Positions 44,386-55,533 of a DNA stretch of 64,000 bases are shown here, piece by piece (position 1 is the stretch's first letter; each line of letters opens with the position of its first letter). The position numbers and the translations under genes are program-made. The stretch spans positions 1,054,001 through 1,118,000 of the forward strand of contig NZ_MTBP01000001.1 in the NCBI RefSeq assembly GCF_002911665.1, written 5' to 3'. A model generated the notes under the pieces. The model saw only the letters and a program-made list of their open reading frames with translations, was not told where the DNA came from and searched no databases. This DNA comes from Actinomadura rubteroloni. GTDB taxonomy: Bacteria > Actinomycetota > Actinomycetes > Streptosporangiales > Streptosporangiaceae.

Positions 44386-44841
44386 CTACTCGCGCCCGCG
44401 CTCATGCCACAGGACGACCCGCGTCCGGTGGATCGGCACCAGATCGCCGCCGCCCGACGACGTCCCGGCCCCGCCCTGCCGCGCCTGCTGCGCCAGCCGC
44501 GCCGCCACCGCCCGCGTCGACTCCAGCTCGCCCGCGAGCTGGTTCAGCGACGCGTGCGCCCGCTCCAGCTCGTCCCGGAGCCGGACGTTCTCCCGCTGCA
44601 ATTCGAGGATGTGCTTGATCCCGGCGAGGTTGATGCCCTCCTCCTGGGACAGCCGCTGGATCTCGCGCAACATCACGATGTCGCGCATCGAGTACCGGCG
44701 GCCCCGCCCGGTCGTCCGGCCGGGCGAGACCAGGCCCATCCGGTCGTAGGTGCGGAGCGTCTGCGGATGCAGCCCGGACAGCTCCGCCGCCACGGAGATC
44801 ACGTAGACCGGCGTGTCGTCTCCGAACGGGTCCCTGGTCAC
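44386..44841 (-). CDS. hspR: HspR heat-shock repressor (MerR family)
   Basis: 151 residues. The MerR-type winged helix ([38 protein letters not shown]) is followed by a coiled-coil ([19 protein letters not shown]) and a short tail. HspR binds HAIR boxes with DnaK as corepressor, giving feedback on the operon it sits in. The HAIR-like site is at 48656-48676 in front of dnaK. It lies between dnaJ (9 bp upstream) and clpB. Confidence 0.95.
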   Translation of the reverse strand: MTRDPFGDDTPVYVISVAAELSGLHPQTLRTYDRMGLVSPGRTTGRGRRYSMRDIVMLREIQRLSQEEGINLAGIKHILELQRENVRLRDELERAHASLNQLAGELESTRAVAARLAQQARQGGAGTSSGGGDLVPIHRTRVVLWHERGRE

Positions 44842-44850
44842 CGCGTCACC

Positions 44851-46008
44851 TCACTCCTTGGCCCGCGCGGCCAGCTCGCCGCGCAGCTCCTCGCCCTCGC
44901 CCGCCGCGCGCAGCCGCTCCAGCGCCTCGCGCGTCGTCTCGTCCACCTTCTGCGGCACGTGGACGTCCACCGTGACCAGCAGATCGCCCTTGGTGCCGTC
45001 GCGGCGGGGGGCGCCGCGCCCCTTCACCCGGAGCGTCCGGCCGTTCGGCGTGCCCTCCGGCAGCCGCAGCGTCACCGGCTGCCCCTGGAACGTCGGGACG
45101 CGGATCTCCGCGCCGAGCGCCGCCTCCGGGTACGTCACCGGGACGGTCAGCGTCAGGTTGTCGCCCGCGCGGCCGAACACCGCGTGCGGCGCCACCTTCA
45201 CGTTCACGTACAGATCGCCCGCCGGGCCGCCGTTCTCGCCCGGGGCGCCCTTGCCCTTCAACCGGATCCGCTGGCCGTCGGCGACGCCCGCCGGGATCCG
45301 CGCCTGGATCGTCCGCGTGCCGGTCGCCCGGCCGCTGCCGTGGCAGGTGACGCACGGGTCGTCCACGACGAGCCCGCGCCCGTGGCACAGGTGGCACGGC
45401 TCCTGCACGCCGAAGCTGCCGAGGTTGCGGGTCTCCTGCCCGGTGCCCTCGCAGTTCGGGCACACGCGCGGGACGGTCCCCGCCTTGGCGCCCGTGCCCC
45501 GGCACGTCGGGCACGCCTTCTCGCTCGTCAGCTTGATCGGGACGGTCACGCCGTTGATCGCCCGGTCGAACGTCAGCGCAACGTCGGTCTCCACGTCCGC
45601 GCCGCGCCGCGCCCGGCGGGCGCCCGCCCGCGTGCCGCCGCCGCCCCGGTTGAACAGCCCGCCGAACAGGTCGCCGAACCGGTCCCCGGCGCCCGCGCCG
45701 CCGGCCCCGCCGCCGCCCTGCTGGCCGAAGAGGTCCCCGAAGTCGAACCCGAAGCCGCCCTGCTGGCCGCCGCGCGGCATCGCGCGCACCGCGTCGTACT
45801 CCTTACGGCGCTTCTCGTCCGACAGGACGTCGTAGGCCTCGGAGACCTCCTTGAAGCGCTCCTCGGCGTCGGCGTCACCGCGGTTGGCGTCCGGGTGGAA
45901 CTGCCGGGCCAGCTTGCGGTACGACTTCTTGATCTCTTCCTGGGAGGCCGTCTTCGCGACACCGAGGACCTTGTAGTAGTCCTTCTCCAAATAGTCCCTG
46001 GTGCTCAC
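44851..46008 (-). CDS. dnaJ: DnaJ chaperone (type I Hsp40)
   Basis: 385 residues from GTG 46008. J domain with HPD changed in no way (FHPDANRG, about 38-45), Gly/Phe-rich region (about 80-125), then four CxxCxGxG zinc motifs ([32 protein letters not shown]) and the C-terminal substrate domains. It stimulates DnaK ATPase and delivers clients. It has dnaK-operon position with grpE 78 bp upstream. Confidence 0.96.
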   Translation of the reverse strand: MSTRDYLEKDYYKVLGVAKTASQEEIKKSYRKLARQFHPDANRGDADAEERFKEVSEAYDVLSDEKRRKEYDAVRAMPRGGQQGGFGFDFGDLFGQQGGGGAGGAGAGDRFGDLFGGLFNRGGGGTRAGARRARRGADVETDVALTFDRAINGVTVPIKLTSEKACPTCRGTGAKAGTVPRVCPNCEGTGQETRNLGSFGVQEPCHLCHGRGLVVDDPCVTCHGSGRATGTRTIQARIPAGVADGQRIRLKGKGAPGENGGPAGDLYVNVKVAPHAVFGRAGDNLTLTVPVTYPEAALGAEIRVPTFQGQPVTLRLPEGTPNGRTLRVKGRGAPRRDGTKGDLLVTVDVHVPQKVDETTREALERLRAAGEGEELRGELAARAKE

Positions 46009-46086
46009 GCCGCCCCGCTCTCTGCTCTCGCCACTGCACGCCCGCCGGGCCGGACGGTCCCGTCGCCGGGACCGTCCGGAGCCGGA

Positions 46087-46685
46087 TCACTCGTCGTCGT
46101 CCTCGGAGGCCGCCCCGGCGGGCTCGGCCTCCGGCTCGACGACCGCGACCCGCGCGGGGCGCAGGATCCGGTCGCCGATGCGGTATCCGGGTTCGAGGAC
46201 GGTCTGCACGCTCGTCTCGGTCGCGTCCGCCGAGTACGAGTGCAGCAGCGCCTCGTGGACGTTCGGGTCGAACGGCTCGCCGACCTCCCCGAACTTCTCC
46301 AGGCCGAGCTTGGCGACCGTGGCCTCCAGGCCCTCGCCCACCGACTTGAACCCGCCGGTCAGCTCGTTGTGCTGCCGGGCGCGGCCCACGTCGTCCAGGA
46401 TCGGGAGCAGCTCGGCGAGGACGTTCCCCACCGCGACCTGGCGGAGCGCGGTCTTGTCGCGCTCGACCCGCTTGCGGTAGTTCGCGTACTCCGCCTGGAG
46501 CCGCTGGAGGTCGGCGGTCCGCTCGTCGAGCTGGGCCTTCAGCTCGGCGGCCTCGGTGTTCTCCGGCTCCTTCTCCGCCGGCTCCGGAGCCGGGGCGGCC
46601 GCGCGGACCTTGCCGGTCTCGGGGTCGATGCGCCGCCGGTCGCGGATCACCGGGCCGTCGTGCTCCTCACCCGTGTCGGGAGCGG

Positions 46686-46689
<4 letters not shown>
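46087..46689 (-). CDS. grpE: GrpE nucleotide exchange factor
   Basis: 200 residues from GTG 46689, overlapping the dnaK stop (GTGA). An acidic disordered N-terminus leads to a long coiled coil ([20 protein letters not shown]) and the GrpE beta-wing domain with [13 protein letters not shown] and [21 protein letters not shown]. It releases ADP from DnaK. Coupled translation with DnaK is expected. Confidence 0.95.
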
Positions 46690-48530
<1,841 letters not shown>

Positions 48531-48621
48531 GTCTTCGTCCTCCGTGTCACTGAGTCGCGGGCCTTGCCGCCCCGCTCGCGTCCCCCGCGCTGCGGCGGCC
48601 CGCCTTCGTCTGCTGCTGTCC

Positions 48622-48651
48622 AGAATGCCGCGCCGGGCGCTCTGCTGTCAA
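48622..48651 (-). promoter_or_regulatory. dnaK promoter (-35 TTGACA, -10 CATTCT)
   Basis: On the minus strand TTGACA (48646-48651) and CATTCT (48622-48627) are 18 nt apart, a vegetative-type promoter about 90 bp before the dnaK start. The HAIR-like site lies 4 bp upstream of the -35. Confidence 0.65.
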
Positions 48652-48655
48652 ATGA

Positions 48656-48676
48656 GTTGAGCCTGAGCGACTCAAC
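48656..48676. promoter_or_regulatory. HAIR box (HspR operator)
   Basis: GTTGAGC-N7-ACTCAAC matches the HAIR consensus CTTGAGT-N7-ACTCAAG with changes at the outer base of each arm and one inner base. A further half-site CTTGAGC lies at 48704-48710. This is the expected HspR target in front of dnaK. Confidence 0.85.
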
Positions 48677-48790
48677 TTTGCTGACGTCTTCATTAACAGG
48701 ACGCTTGAGCCGTCTATTCCGGTTCCCCTCTGCCCGAACTTCCGCCCTCCGAACGAGCGCCCCTCCGCCTCCCGGACGACCCGGACATGA

Positions 48791-48824
48791 CGAAGCACGC
48801 CGACCCGTGGATCGGCGTGCTTCG
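48791..48824 (-). terminator. Terminator after hydroxyacyl-CoA dehydrogenase gene
   Basis: CGAAGCACGCCGA (48791-48803) pairs perfectly with TCGGCGTGCTTCG (48812-48824), 13 bp, 8-nt loop, 10 nt past the stop of the gene ending at 48834. Confidence 0.8.
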
Positions 48825-48833
48825 GGAGAACGG

Positions 48834-50375
48834 TCAGGCCAGGTCGGACGGGGTGGTGCCGGGGTCGGTGAGGGGCAGGTTCAGGGCGGCGCGTTCGGTC
48901 AGCCAGCGGCTCGGGCGGTAGCGCGGGTCGCCGGTGCGGGTCAGCAGGCCGGTGAGGACGGCGTGGATCCGCGCCGCGCCCTCCGTGTCGCCCCACTCCA
49001 GGGGGCCGCGCGGGTAGCCGAGTCCGAGGCGGACGGCAGCGTCGATGTCGGCCGGGGTCGCCAGGCGCTGGCCGGCGATCTCGGCCGCCACGTTGACGAT
49101 GGACGCGAGCAGCCTTGCCGCTATGGGGGCGGGGGCGTCGCGGACGACGGTGACGGGCCGTCCGGTCGCGGCCAGTGCCGCCCAGGCCGCGCGGCCCGCC
49201 GCCGGGTCCACGCCGGGGTGGACGGCCAGGGTGAGCCGGGTGAAGAAGCCGCCGAACGGGTCCACGCCCAGGGTGCGTTCGGCGGGAAGGTCGGCTTCCA
49301 GCGCGACGTCCAGCGCGGCGCGGTCCTCGGGGGCGACGAGCACGACGGCCTCGGCGGACGGCGTTTCGCCTGTCTCGACGGTGACGTTCGCCGTGCCGAG
49401 CAGGGCTGCGAGCTTTTCGCGCGTTCCGGGCGTCGTGTCGTGGATCCAGACCGGGCGCGGCGCGGCGTCCGGGGTGGTTTCGGGCGGTTCTTCCTTCGTG
49501 CCGCCCGGGTAGCGGTAGAAGCCTTCGCCGGTCTTGCGTCCGAGCAGGCCCGCTTCGTAGCGCTGCCGTGTGATCCGGGACGGACGCAGCCTCGGCTCAC
49601 CGTGGAAGCCCGTCCAGATCGTCTCCAGGACGGGGTGCGACACGTCCAGCCCGGTCAGGTCAATCAGCTCGAACGGCCCCATCCTGAGGCCGAGGACGTC
49701 CCGGGCGATCCGGTCGACGTCCACCGGTTCCGCCACGGCCTCGGCGAGGATCTGGAGCGCCTCGGTGGCGAGCCCCCGGCCCGCGTGGTTGACGAGGAAG
49801 CCCGGGGTGTCGGGCGCGATCACCGGCGTGTGGCCGAGGCGCCGGACGAGCGCGGCGAACCCGTCCGGGATCCAGCCGGCGGTGCGCGCCCCCGGAACCA
49901 CCTCGACGACCTTCATCAGCGGCACCGGGTTGAAGAAGTGGAGGCCGGCCAGCCGGGACGGATCCACCAGCGCTGCACCGATCGCCGTCACGGACAGGGA
50001 ACTGGTGTTCGTGGCGAAGACCGTCTCTTCGGGCGCGTACTTCTCCAACTCGGCGAACAGCTCGCGCTTGACGGCCAGGTCCTCCCGGACGGCCTCCACC
50101 ACGAGGTCGCAGCCCGCCAGCGGCGTCAGCGGATCGCCCACGGGACGCAGCCGGGCACGCGCGGCGTCCGCTTCGTCGGCGGTCATCCGGCCCTTCGCGG
50201 CGAGGCGCGCGAACATCGCGCCCACCTGCTCGACGGCCGTCGCGACCGCCTCGGGACGCGCGTCGGCCAGTTCGACCGTCACGCCGCCCGCCGCCGCCCA
50301 CTGCGCGATGCCGCGTCCCATCGCGCCGGTACCGATCACGCGGACCACCCGCACCCGCTCCGCCCAGTCGGTCAT
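48834..50375 (-). CDS. 3-hydroxyacyl-CoA dehydrogenase, two C-terminal domains
   Basis: 513 residues. NAD-binding Rossmann domain with VIGTGAMGRGIAQWAA (about 13-28), catalytic NTSSLSVTAIG and HFFNPVPLMKVVEVV (catalytic His). The first 3HCDH C-terminal domain (TPGFLVNHAGRGL...GPFELIDLTGLDV) is followed by a linker and a second, shorter 3HCDH_C-like domain (about 415-500, VNVAAEIAGQRLATPADIDAAVRLGLGYPRGPLEW in two parts). This is the PaaH/FadB2-like tandem type. It oxidises 3-hydroxyacyl-CoA to 3-ketoacyl-CoA in beta-oxidation or aromatic degradation. An EtfD-like gene lies 1 kb away. Confidence 0.9.
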   Translation of the reverse strand: MTDWAERVRVVRVIGTGAMGRGIAQWAAAGGVTVELADARPEAVATAVEQVGAMFARLAAKGRMTADEADAARARLRPVGDPLTPLAGCDLVVEAVREDLAVKRELFAELEKYAPEETVFATNTSSLSVTAIGAALVDPSRLAGLHFFNPVPLMKVVEVVPGARTAGWIPDGFAALVRRLGHTPVIAPDTPGFLVNHAGRGLATEALQILAEAVAEPVDVDRIARDVLGLRMGPFELIDLTGLDVSHPVLETIWTGFHGEPRLRPSRITRQRYEAGLLGRKTGEGFYRYPGGTKEEPPETTPDAAPRPVWIHDTTPGTREKLAALLGTANVTVETGETPSAEAVVLVAPEDRAALDVALEADLPAERTLGVDPFGGFFTRLTLAVHPGVDPAAGRAAWAALAATGRPVTVVRDAPAPIAARLLASIVNVAAEIAGQRLATPADIDAAVRLGLGYPRGPLEWGDTEGAARIHAVLTGLLTRTGDPRYRPSRWLTERAALNLPLTDPGTTPSDLA

Positions 50376-50432
50376 GGCCGCCTCCCTCGCCGTCCCTTCG
50401 GCGGACGGTACCCGAGGCGGAGCCGCGCATCC

Positions 50433-50990
50433 CTAGGCGGGCGGCGTCCAGGACGGGTCGCGGCCCGACAGCGCGACGAGCCGGTCCAAACCGGGGGCGT
50501 CCGGCGGGACGGGCACGGGAGCGCCGAACACGCCGAGCGCGCGGAACTCGTCCGGCAGGGACTCCAGCAGGCCGATGCAGGCGGTGACGTCGGCGGCGTC
50601 GGCGGTGTAGGGGAGCCGGACGGCCCGCGCGAGGTCCCAGCCGTGCAGGACCAGCTCGTTCAGCGTGTGCGTCCCGGCGAACGCGGCGGGGACCTCGCGT
50701 CCGGCGAGGGACGTGACGCCCTCCCACGCCGCCGGGTCCGCCCACGCCTCGGCGAGGATCTTCAGCCGGGCGGGGACGCCGCCGCGCCAGTCGGACCGCA
50801 GGCCCGTCCCGGACGGGTCGGGGCGCGGTCGTTTCCCGGCCGTCGCCGTCAGCCGCAACGCCAGCGTGTCGAAGTGCTCGATGAGCCCGGCGACGGACAG
50901 GCCCGCGCAGGGCGTCGGGGCGGTGAGCAGGGCGTCGGGCACTTCGGCGAGCAGCGTCGCGGCGCGGGCGGCGGCGGTGTCGAGGGTCAT
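50433..50990 (-). CDS. TIGR03086-type (DinB/mycothiol-dependent MDMPI superfamily) protein
   Basis: 185 residues from ATG 50990. TPCAGLSVAGLIEHFDTLALR near the N-terminus and THTLNELVLHGWDLARAV supply the conserved His residues of the MDMPI-N/TIGR03086 metal-binding four-helix bundle. Members use mycothiol as thiol cofactor in some cases. Substrate unknown. It is 57 bp from the hydroxyacyl-CoA dehydrogenase start and may be cotranscribed with it. Confidence 0.82.
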   Translation of the reverse strand: MTLDTAAARAATLLAEVPDALLTAPTPCAGLSVAGLIEHFDTLALRLTATAGKRPRPDPSGTGLRSDWRGGVPARLKILAEAWADPAAWEGVTSLAGREVPAAFAGTHTLNELVLHGWDLARAVRLPYTADAADVTACIGLLESLPDEFRALGVFGAPVPVPPDAPGLDRLVALSGRDPSWTPPA

Positions 50991-51053
50991 GGGGGCTCCC
51001 TCCGGACGGATGGACGGACGAGACCGGTCTACCCGCGTGCGGAAGATCATCCC

Positions 51054-51081
51054 CGAAAATGTCGGTGGCGTCTGCGAGAGT
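51054..51081 (+). promoter_or_regulatory. Putative PafBC/RecA-NDp-type promoter of small ORF
   Basis: CCGAAAATGTCGGTGG is followed by GAGAGT (51076-51081), 10 nt after TGTCGG (51060-51065), and the ATG at 51088 is 6 nt further. Of the three such sites in this window it has the best match to the TTGTCRGTGG element. A leaderless transcript is implied. Confidence 0.62.
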
Positions 51082-51087
51082 GACGAC

Positions 51088-51183
51088 ATGGAAGCAGAAC
51101 GTGAAGTCATGCAGGTGGCGGCCCCGTGTTGTCACTGTCTGACAAGGGCCGGTTCCGGTTCGTATCCGCAGGTGAGGGGGTGA
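51088..51183 (+). CDS. Leaderless 31-aa ORF with Cys-Cys-His-Cys
   Basis: From ATG 51088 to TGA 51181-51183. The peptide starts MEAEREVMQVAAPCCHCLTR and ends with SGSYPQVRG (about residues 23-31). A CCxC/His cluster could bind metal or be a leader-peptide feature. It has a promoter-like element at the right distance and lies 182 bp upstream of the EtfD-like gene. Coding status is unproven. Confidence 0.4.
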   Translation: MEAEREVMQVAAPCCHCLTRAGSGSYPQVRG

Positions 51184-51365
51184 TTGCGGGCATGGAACGC
51201 GTCGCTATATAAAGCGGGCTCACGTAGGTCGCGTTCCGTGTCGGGCCGGAGCCTGGGGCGACACATAAGCTACTGGCGAGTAGTATCCAGGGACCCGGAT
51301 GAAGTCCAGTCTGTCCGCGAGCCCTACGCTGACAGCCAACGCCCGTACCGCAGGAGGACGGAACA

Positions 51366-53498
51366 GTGTTCTGGGTCACATTGATAATCGGGATCGTCGG
51401 TGCGGCGGTCACGCTGGCGCTCGCCGGGCGCCGGGTCCTGTTCCTCTGGAAGCTGTTCAAGAGCGGTCAGCCCGACCCCGAGCGCGTCCTCCAGGTCAAG
51501 CGCGACCCGAAGGCCGACATCGAGGGCCAGGTCGTCGAGGTCATGGGCCAGCGCAAGCTGCTCAAGTGGACCATCGCCGGAATGGCGCACTTCGCGGTCA
51601 TGTGGGCGTTCATCCTGCTGGCGACCGTCTACCTCGAAGCGGCCGTCGCGCTGCTGTTCGGGCTGGACGCCAAGATCCCCGGGCTGCAGACCTGGGCGCC
51701 GATCGGGTTCGTCCAGGACACGATCGCGCTCGCCTGCACCCTCGGCCTGGTCGTCTTCGCGATCATCCGGATCAAGAACTCGCCGAAGAAGCTGGACCGC
51801 AAGTCCCGGTTCAAGGGCTCGCACACCGGCGGCGCGTGGGTCATCCTCTTCATGATCTTCAACGTCGTCTGGACGATGTTCTTCTTCCGCGGCGTCGAGT
51901 GGGCCAACGGCAACCTCGACTACGGCAAGGGCGCGTACTTCTCCTGGCTCGTCGGGCAGCCCTTCAAGGGCACGAGCCACGACACGCTGGAAGTCCTGGA
52001 GTCGATCGGCCTGCTCCTGCACATCGGCGTCGCGCTGGTCTTCCTCGTCATCGTCGTCAACTCCAAGCACCTGCACATCTTCATCGCGCCGCTGAACGTC
52101 ATGTTCAAGCGCCGTCCCGACGGCCTCGGCCCGGCGCAGCCGATGATGAGCAAGGGCAAGCCCCTCGACTTCGAGGAGGCCGACCCCGACGAGGACACCT
52201 TCGGCCGCGGCAAGATCGAGGACTTCACCTGGAAGGGCTACCTCGACATGGCGACCTGCACCGAGTGCGGTCGCTGCCAGTCCCAGTGCCCCGCGTGGAA
52301 CACCGGCAAGCCGCTGTCGCCGAAGATGGTCATCCTCGAACTCCGCGACCACGCCTTCGCCAAGGCCCCGTACCTGCTCGCCTCCGAGGAGGAGCGCGAG
52401 AAGTTCACCGACGAGCAGAAGACCGCCATGCAGGTGGACAAAGAGCTCGTCGGCGAGGACGGCGTCATCCACCCGGACGTCCTGTGGTCCTGCACCAACT
52501 GCGGCGCCTGCGTCGAGCAGTGCCCGGTCGACATCGAACACATCGACCACATCCTCGACATGCGCCGCTTCCAGGTGATGATCGAGTCCTCGTTCCCCAG
52601 CGAGGCCGGCGTCATGCTGAAGAACCTGGAGAACAAGGGCAACCCGTGGGGCATGTCCGAGATGAAGCGCCTCGAATGGATCGAGGAGCTGGACTTCGAG
52701 GTCGAGGTCGTCGACGAGAAGCTCCCCGAGGACACCGAGTACCTCTTCTGGGTCGGCTGCGCCGGCGCCCTGGAGGACCGCGCGAAGAAGACCACCAAGG
52801 CCGTCGCGGAGCTGCTGCACATCGCGGGCGTCAAGTTCGCCGTGCTCGGCCCGATGGAGGCGTGCACCGGTGACCCGGCCCGCCGCCTCGGCATGGAGTT
52901 CGTCTTCCAGATGCTCGGCCAGCAGAACGTCGAGACGCTGAACGAGGCGGGCGCCAAGAAGATCGTCGCGACCTGCCCGCACTGCTTCAACACGCTCGCC
53001 AACGAGTACCCGCAGATCGGCGGGAACTACGAGGTCGTCCACCACACCCAGTTGCTCGCGCACCTGGTCGAGGAGGGCAAGCTCACCCCGGTCACGCCGA
53101 TCGAGGAGAACATCACCTACCACGACCCCTGCTTCCTCGGCCGGCACAACAAGGTCTACAAGCAGCCGCGCGACATCATGGCGACCGTCCCGGGCGTCAA
53201 GACGCAGGAGATGCACCGCCACAAGGACCGCGGCTTCTGCTGCGGCGCGGGCGGCGCGCGGATGTGGATGGAAGAGCGCATCGGCAAGCGCATCAACACC
53301 GAGCGCGTGGACGAGGCGCTGGAGACCAACCCCGACACCGTCTCGACCGCCTGCCCGTTCTGCCTCGTGATGCTCGGCGACGCCATCAACGAGAAGAAGA
53401 ACGAGGGTCTGGCGAAGGAGTCGCTGGAGGTCGTGGACGTGTCCCAGCTCCTCATCCGCTCGATCAAGGGCGAGAAGGAGCCGGCCGCGGCCGAGTGA
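51366..53498 (+). CDS. etfD: EtfD-like membrane Fe-S oxidoreductase (heterodisulfide reductase-like)
   Basis: 710 residues from GTG 51366. N-terminal membrane region with about five spans (about 1-235, NarI-like), then two 4Fe-4S motifs (CTECGRCQSQCP at about 298; CTNCGACVEQCP at about 376) and two CCG-type domains (GCAGALED...CPHCFNT, and DPCFLGRHNK...GFCCGAGGARMW). This is the layout of mycobacterial EtfD (Rv0338c type), which takes electrons from electron-transferring flavoprotein to menaquinone during fatty-acid oxidation. It is a single gene with a strong terminator. Promoter probably the TAGTAT region near 51280. Confidence 0.88.
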   Translation: MFWVTLIIGIVGAAVTLALAGRRVLFLWKLFKSGQPDPERVLQVKRDPKADIEGQVVEVMGQRKLLKWTIAGMAHFAVMWAFILLATVYLEAAVALLFGLDAKIPGLQTWAPIGFVQDTIALACTLGLVVFAIIRIKNSPKKLDRKSRFKGSHTGGAWVILFMIFNVVWTMFFFRGVEWANGNLDYGKGAYFSWLVGQPFKGTSHDTLEVLESIGLLLHIGVALVFLVIVVNSKHLHIFIAPLNVMFKRRPDGLGPAQPMMSKGKPLDFEEADPDEDTFGRGKIEDFTWKGYLDMATCTECGRCQSQCPAWNTGKPLSPKMVILELRDHAFAKAPYLLASEEEREKFTDEQKTAMQVDKELVGEDGVIHPDVLWSCTNCGACVEQCPVDIEHIDHILDMRRFQVMIESSFPSEAGVMLKNLENKGNPWGMSEMKRLEWIEELDFEVEVVDEKLPEDTEYLFWVGCAGALEDRAKKTTKAVAELLHIAGVKFAVLGPMEACTGDPARRLGMEFVFQMLGQQNVETLNEAGAKKIVATCPHCFNTLANEYPQIGGNYEVVHHTQLLAHLVEEGKLTPVTPIEENITYHDPCFLGRHNKVYKQPRDIMATVPGVKTQEMHRHKDRGFCCGAGGARMWMEERIGKRINTERVDEALETNPDTVSTACPFCLVMLGDAINEKKNEGLAKESLEVVDVSQLLIRSIKGEKEPAAAE

Positions 53499-53506
53499 CC
53501 TGCCTG

Positions 53507-53540
53507 ACGGCCCCGGTTCCGCACGCGGAACCGGGGCCGT
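53507..53540 (+). terminator. Strong intrinsic terminator after etfD-like gene
   Basis: Arms 53507-53521 and 53526-53540 (ACGGCCCCGGTTCCG and its complement) are 15 bp perfect with a 4-nt loop and the T-rich tail CTTTATTT. Confidence 0.92.
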
Positions 53541-53547
53541 CTTTATT

Positions 53548-54585
53548 TCAGGGGCGCACGGGGCCGGAGCCGGCGTGGGCGGCGACTGCGGCGATCTCGT
53601 CCAGGTCGGCGGGGGCCAGGGTCAGCGCGGACGCGCCGATCCAGCCGTCCACCTGCGCGGGACGGCGTGCGCCGACGATCGCGCCGGTGATCCCGGGCCA
53701 CGCCAGCACCCACGCGAGGGCGACCTCCGTGACGGACGCGCCGTGCCGGGCCGCGACGGGACGCAGCGCGTCCGCCACCCGCAGGTTCGCGGCCAGGCCG
53801 GACGTGAAGTCCGGGTGTGTCGCGCGCCAGTCGTCGGCGGGCAGCGCGGCGACCCGGTCCGCGGAGAACGTCCCGGTGAGCAGCCCGGACACCAGCGGCG
53901 AGTAGGCGATCACCCCGGTGCCGTGCGCCCGCGCCCACGCGACCTCGTCGGCGGCGGACCGGCGGACGGCCGAGAACGGCGGCTGGATCGCGTCCACGTG
54001 CGCGATGCGCTCCGCCGCGTCCAACTGCTCGACGGAGTGGTTCGACAGGCCGATCGCGCGGACCTTGCCCTCGGCCTTCAGATCGGCCATGACTTGCCAG
54101 TACTCCTCCAGCGGCGTCGCGTCCGGGCCGATGTCGCCGGACGCGGAGCCGACCGTCCCGAGCGGCGTCCCGGTGTCCGGCCAGTGGACCTGGTAGAGGT
54201 CGATGCGCTCCACGCCGAGCCGCCGCAGCGAGTCCTCCAGCTCCCGGCGGACGCTCGCCGGCTTCATGCAGCGAAGCGGCGGGGCCAGCGGGTCGGCGGC
54301 GTCCCAGACGAGCCCGACCTTCGTGAACAGGAGCGGCCGGTCGGCCTCGGGCAGGCCCGCGACGGCCTTCCCGACGATCTCCTCGGAGTGGCCGAGCCCG
54401 TAGACGGCGGCCGTGTCGATCCAGTTCACCCCCGACTCGACCGCGTGCCGGATCGTCGCGACGGACTCGGCGTCGTCGGTGGCGCCCCACCCGAACCCCC
54501 AGCCCGTCCCCGCGACCGCCCACGAGCCGAAGCCGAGACGGCTGACGGTCATGCCGGTCGTTCCCAGTTGTGCAGTGCTGACCAC
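53548..54585 (-). CDS. Aldo/keto reductase
   Basis: 345 residues from GTG 54585 with AAGGGAG upstream. The catalytic tetrad is visible: Asp in NWIDTAAVYG, Tyr in VYGLGHSEE, Lys in LLFTKVGL and His in YQVHWPD. The NADPH-binding end (GAIVGARRPAQVDGW) is present. It reduces aldehydes or ketones. It diverges from an XRE/MmyB-type regulator 111 bp away, which is the usual arrangement for that regulator type and a nearby oxidoreductase. Confidence 0.92.
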   Translation of the reverse strand: MVSTAQLGTTGMTVSRLGFGSWAVAGTGWGFGWGATDDAESVATIRHAVESGVNWIDTAAVYGLGHSEEIVGKAVAGLPEADRPLLFTKVGLVWDAADPLAPPLRCMKPASVRRELEDSLRRLGVERIDLYQVHWPDTGTPLGTVGSASGDIGPDATPLEEYWQVMADLKAEGKVRAIGLSNHSVEQLDAAERIAHVDAIQPPFSAVRRSAADEVAWARAHGTGVIAYSPLVSGLLTGTFSADRVAALPADDWRATHPDFTSGLAANLRVADALRPVAARHGASVTEVALAWVLAWPGITGAIVGARRPAQVDGWIGASALTLAPADLDEIAAVAAHAGSGPVRP

Positions 54586-54696
54586 GGAATCTCCCTTGCC
54601 GGAACGGACCCCCTCAGCGTGCTCCGCGCGGGACCACCCGGCCCAGTGGCGGCCCGTGCCTGGGCACCGCGCGACCACCTCGGCGATACTGGCCGC

Positions 54697-55533
54697 ATGG
54701 CACTGGACAGACGGACGGAACTCGGCGCGTTCCTCCGGTCCCGCCGCGCGCGGCTCCGTCCGGACGACCTCGGTCTCCCCGGGCACGGCGGGCGCCGCCG
54801 CGTCCCGGGCCTGCGGCGCGAGGAACTCGCGATGCTGGCCGGGGTGAGCGTGGACCACTACGTCCGGCTGGAGCAGGGCCGGACGCTGCACTTCTCCGAC
54901 GCCGTCCTCGACGCCGTGGCCCGCGCGCTGCGCCTGGACCCGGCCGAGCGCGACCACCTGCACCGGCTCGCGCGGCCGTCGTCCGGCACGGCCCCGTCGC
55001 CGCAGGAGGTGCGGCCGGGGCTGCGGCGCCTGCTGGACCAGGCGGGGGACGTGCCCGGCTACGTCCTCGGGCGCGACCTCGACGTCCTCGCGTGGAATCC
55101 GCTGGCCTGCGCGCTGCTCGCCGACTTCGGCGCGCTGCCGCCCCGCGAGCGCAACCTCGCCCGGCTGATCTTCCTGGACCCGCGGCTGCGCGACCTCTAC
55201 GTCGACTGGCGCGGCAAGGCCGGGGACGTGGTGGCGTTCCTGCGGCTGGACGCGTCCCGCCGTCCGGGGGACCCGGCGACGACCGCGCTGGTCGAGGAAC
55301 TGTCCGCGCTCAGCCCCGACTTCCGGACGCTCTGGGCCGAGCACCGCCTCAAGGACAAAACGCACGGACGGTACGTCTACCGGCATCCCGTCGTGGGCGA
55401 ACTGGAACTGGGCTTCGAGACGCTGCGCCTGCCCGACGACCCGGACCAGGCGTTCATCGCGCACACCGTCGAACCGGGCTCGCCGTCCGAGACCGCGCTG
55501 CGCCTCCTCGCGAAGACCGCGACGGGCCGCTGA
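54697..55533 (+). CDS. XRE-family regulator with MmyB-like ligand-binding domain
   Basis: 278 residues from ATG 54697. GATACT ends 7 nt upstream, so the mRNA is probably leaderless. The HTH (LRREELAMLAGVSVDHYVRL, about 38-57) is followed by an MmyB-like domain (LDVLAWNPLACALLADFGAL, RNLARLIFLDPRLRDLYVDW) that binds a fatty-acid-like ligand in characterised relatives. It is likely the regulator of the divergent aldo/keto reductase. Confidence 0.9.
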   Translation: MALDRRTELGAFLRSRRARLRPDDLGLPGHGGRRRVPGLRREELAMLAGVSVDHYVRLEQGRTLHFSDAVLDAVARALRLDPAERDHLHRLARPSSGTAPSPQEVRPGLRRLLDQAGDVPGYVLGRDLDVLAWNPLACALLADFGALPPRERNLARLIFLDPRLRDLYVDWRGKAGDVVAFLRLDASRRPGDPATTALVEELSALSPDFRTLWAEHRLKDKTHGRYVYRHPVVGELELGFETLRLPDDPDQAFIAHTVEPGSPSETALRLLAKTATGR

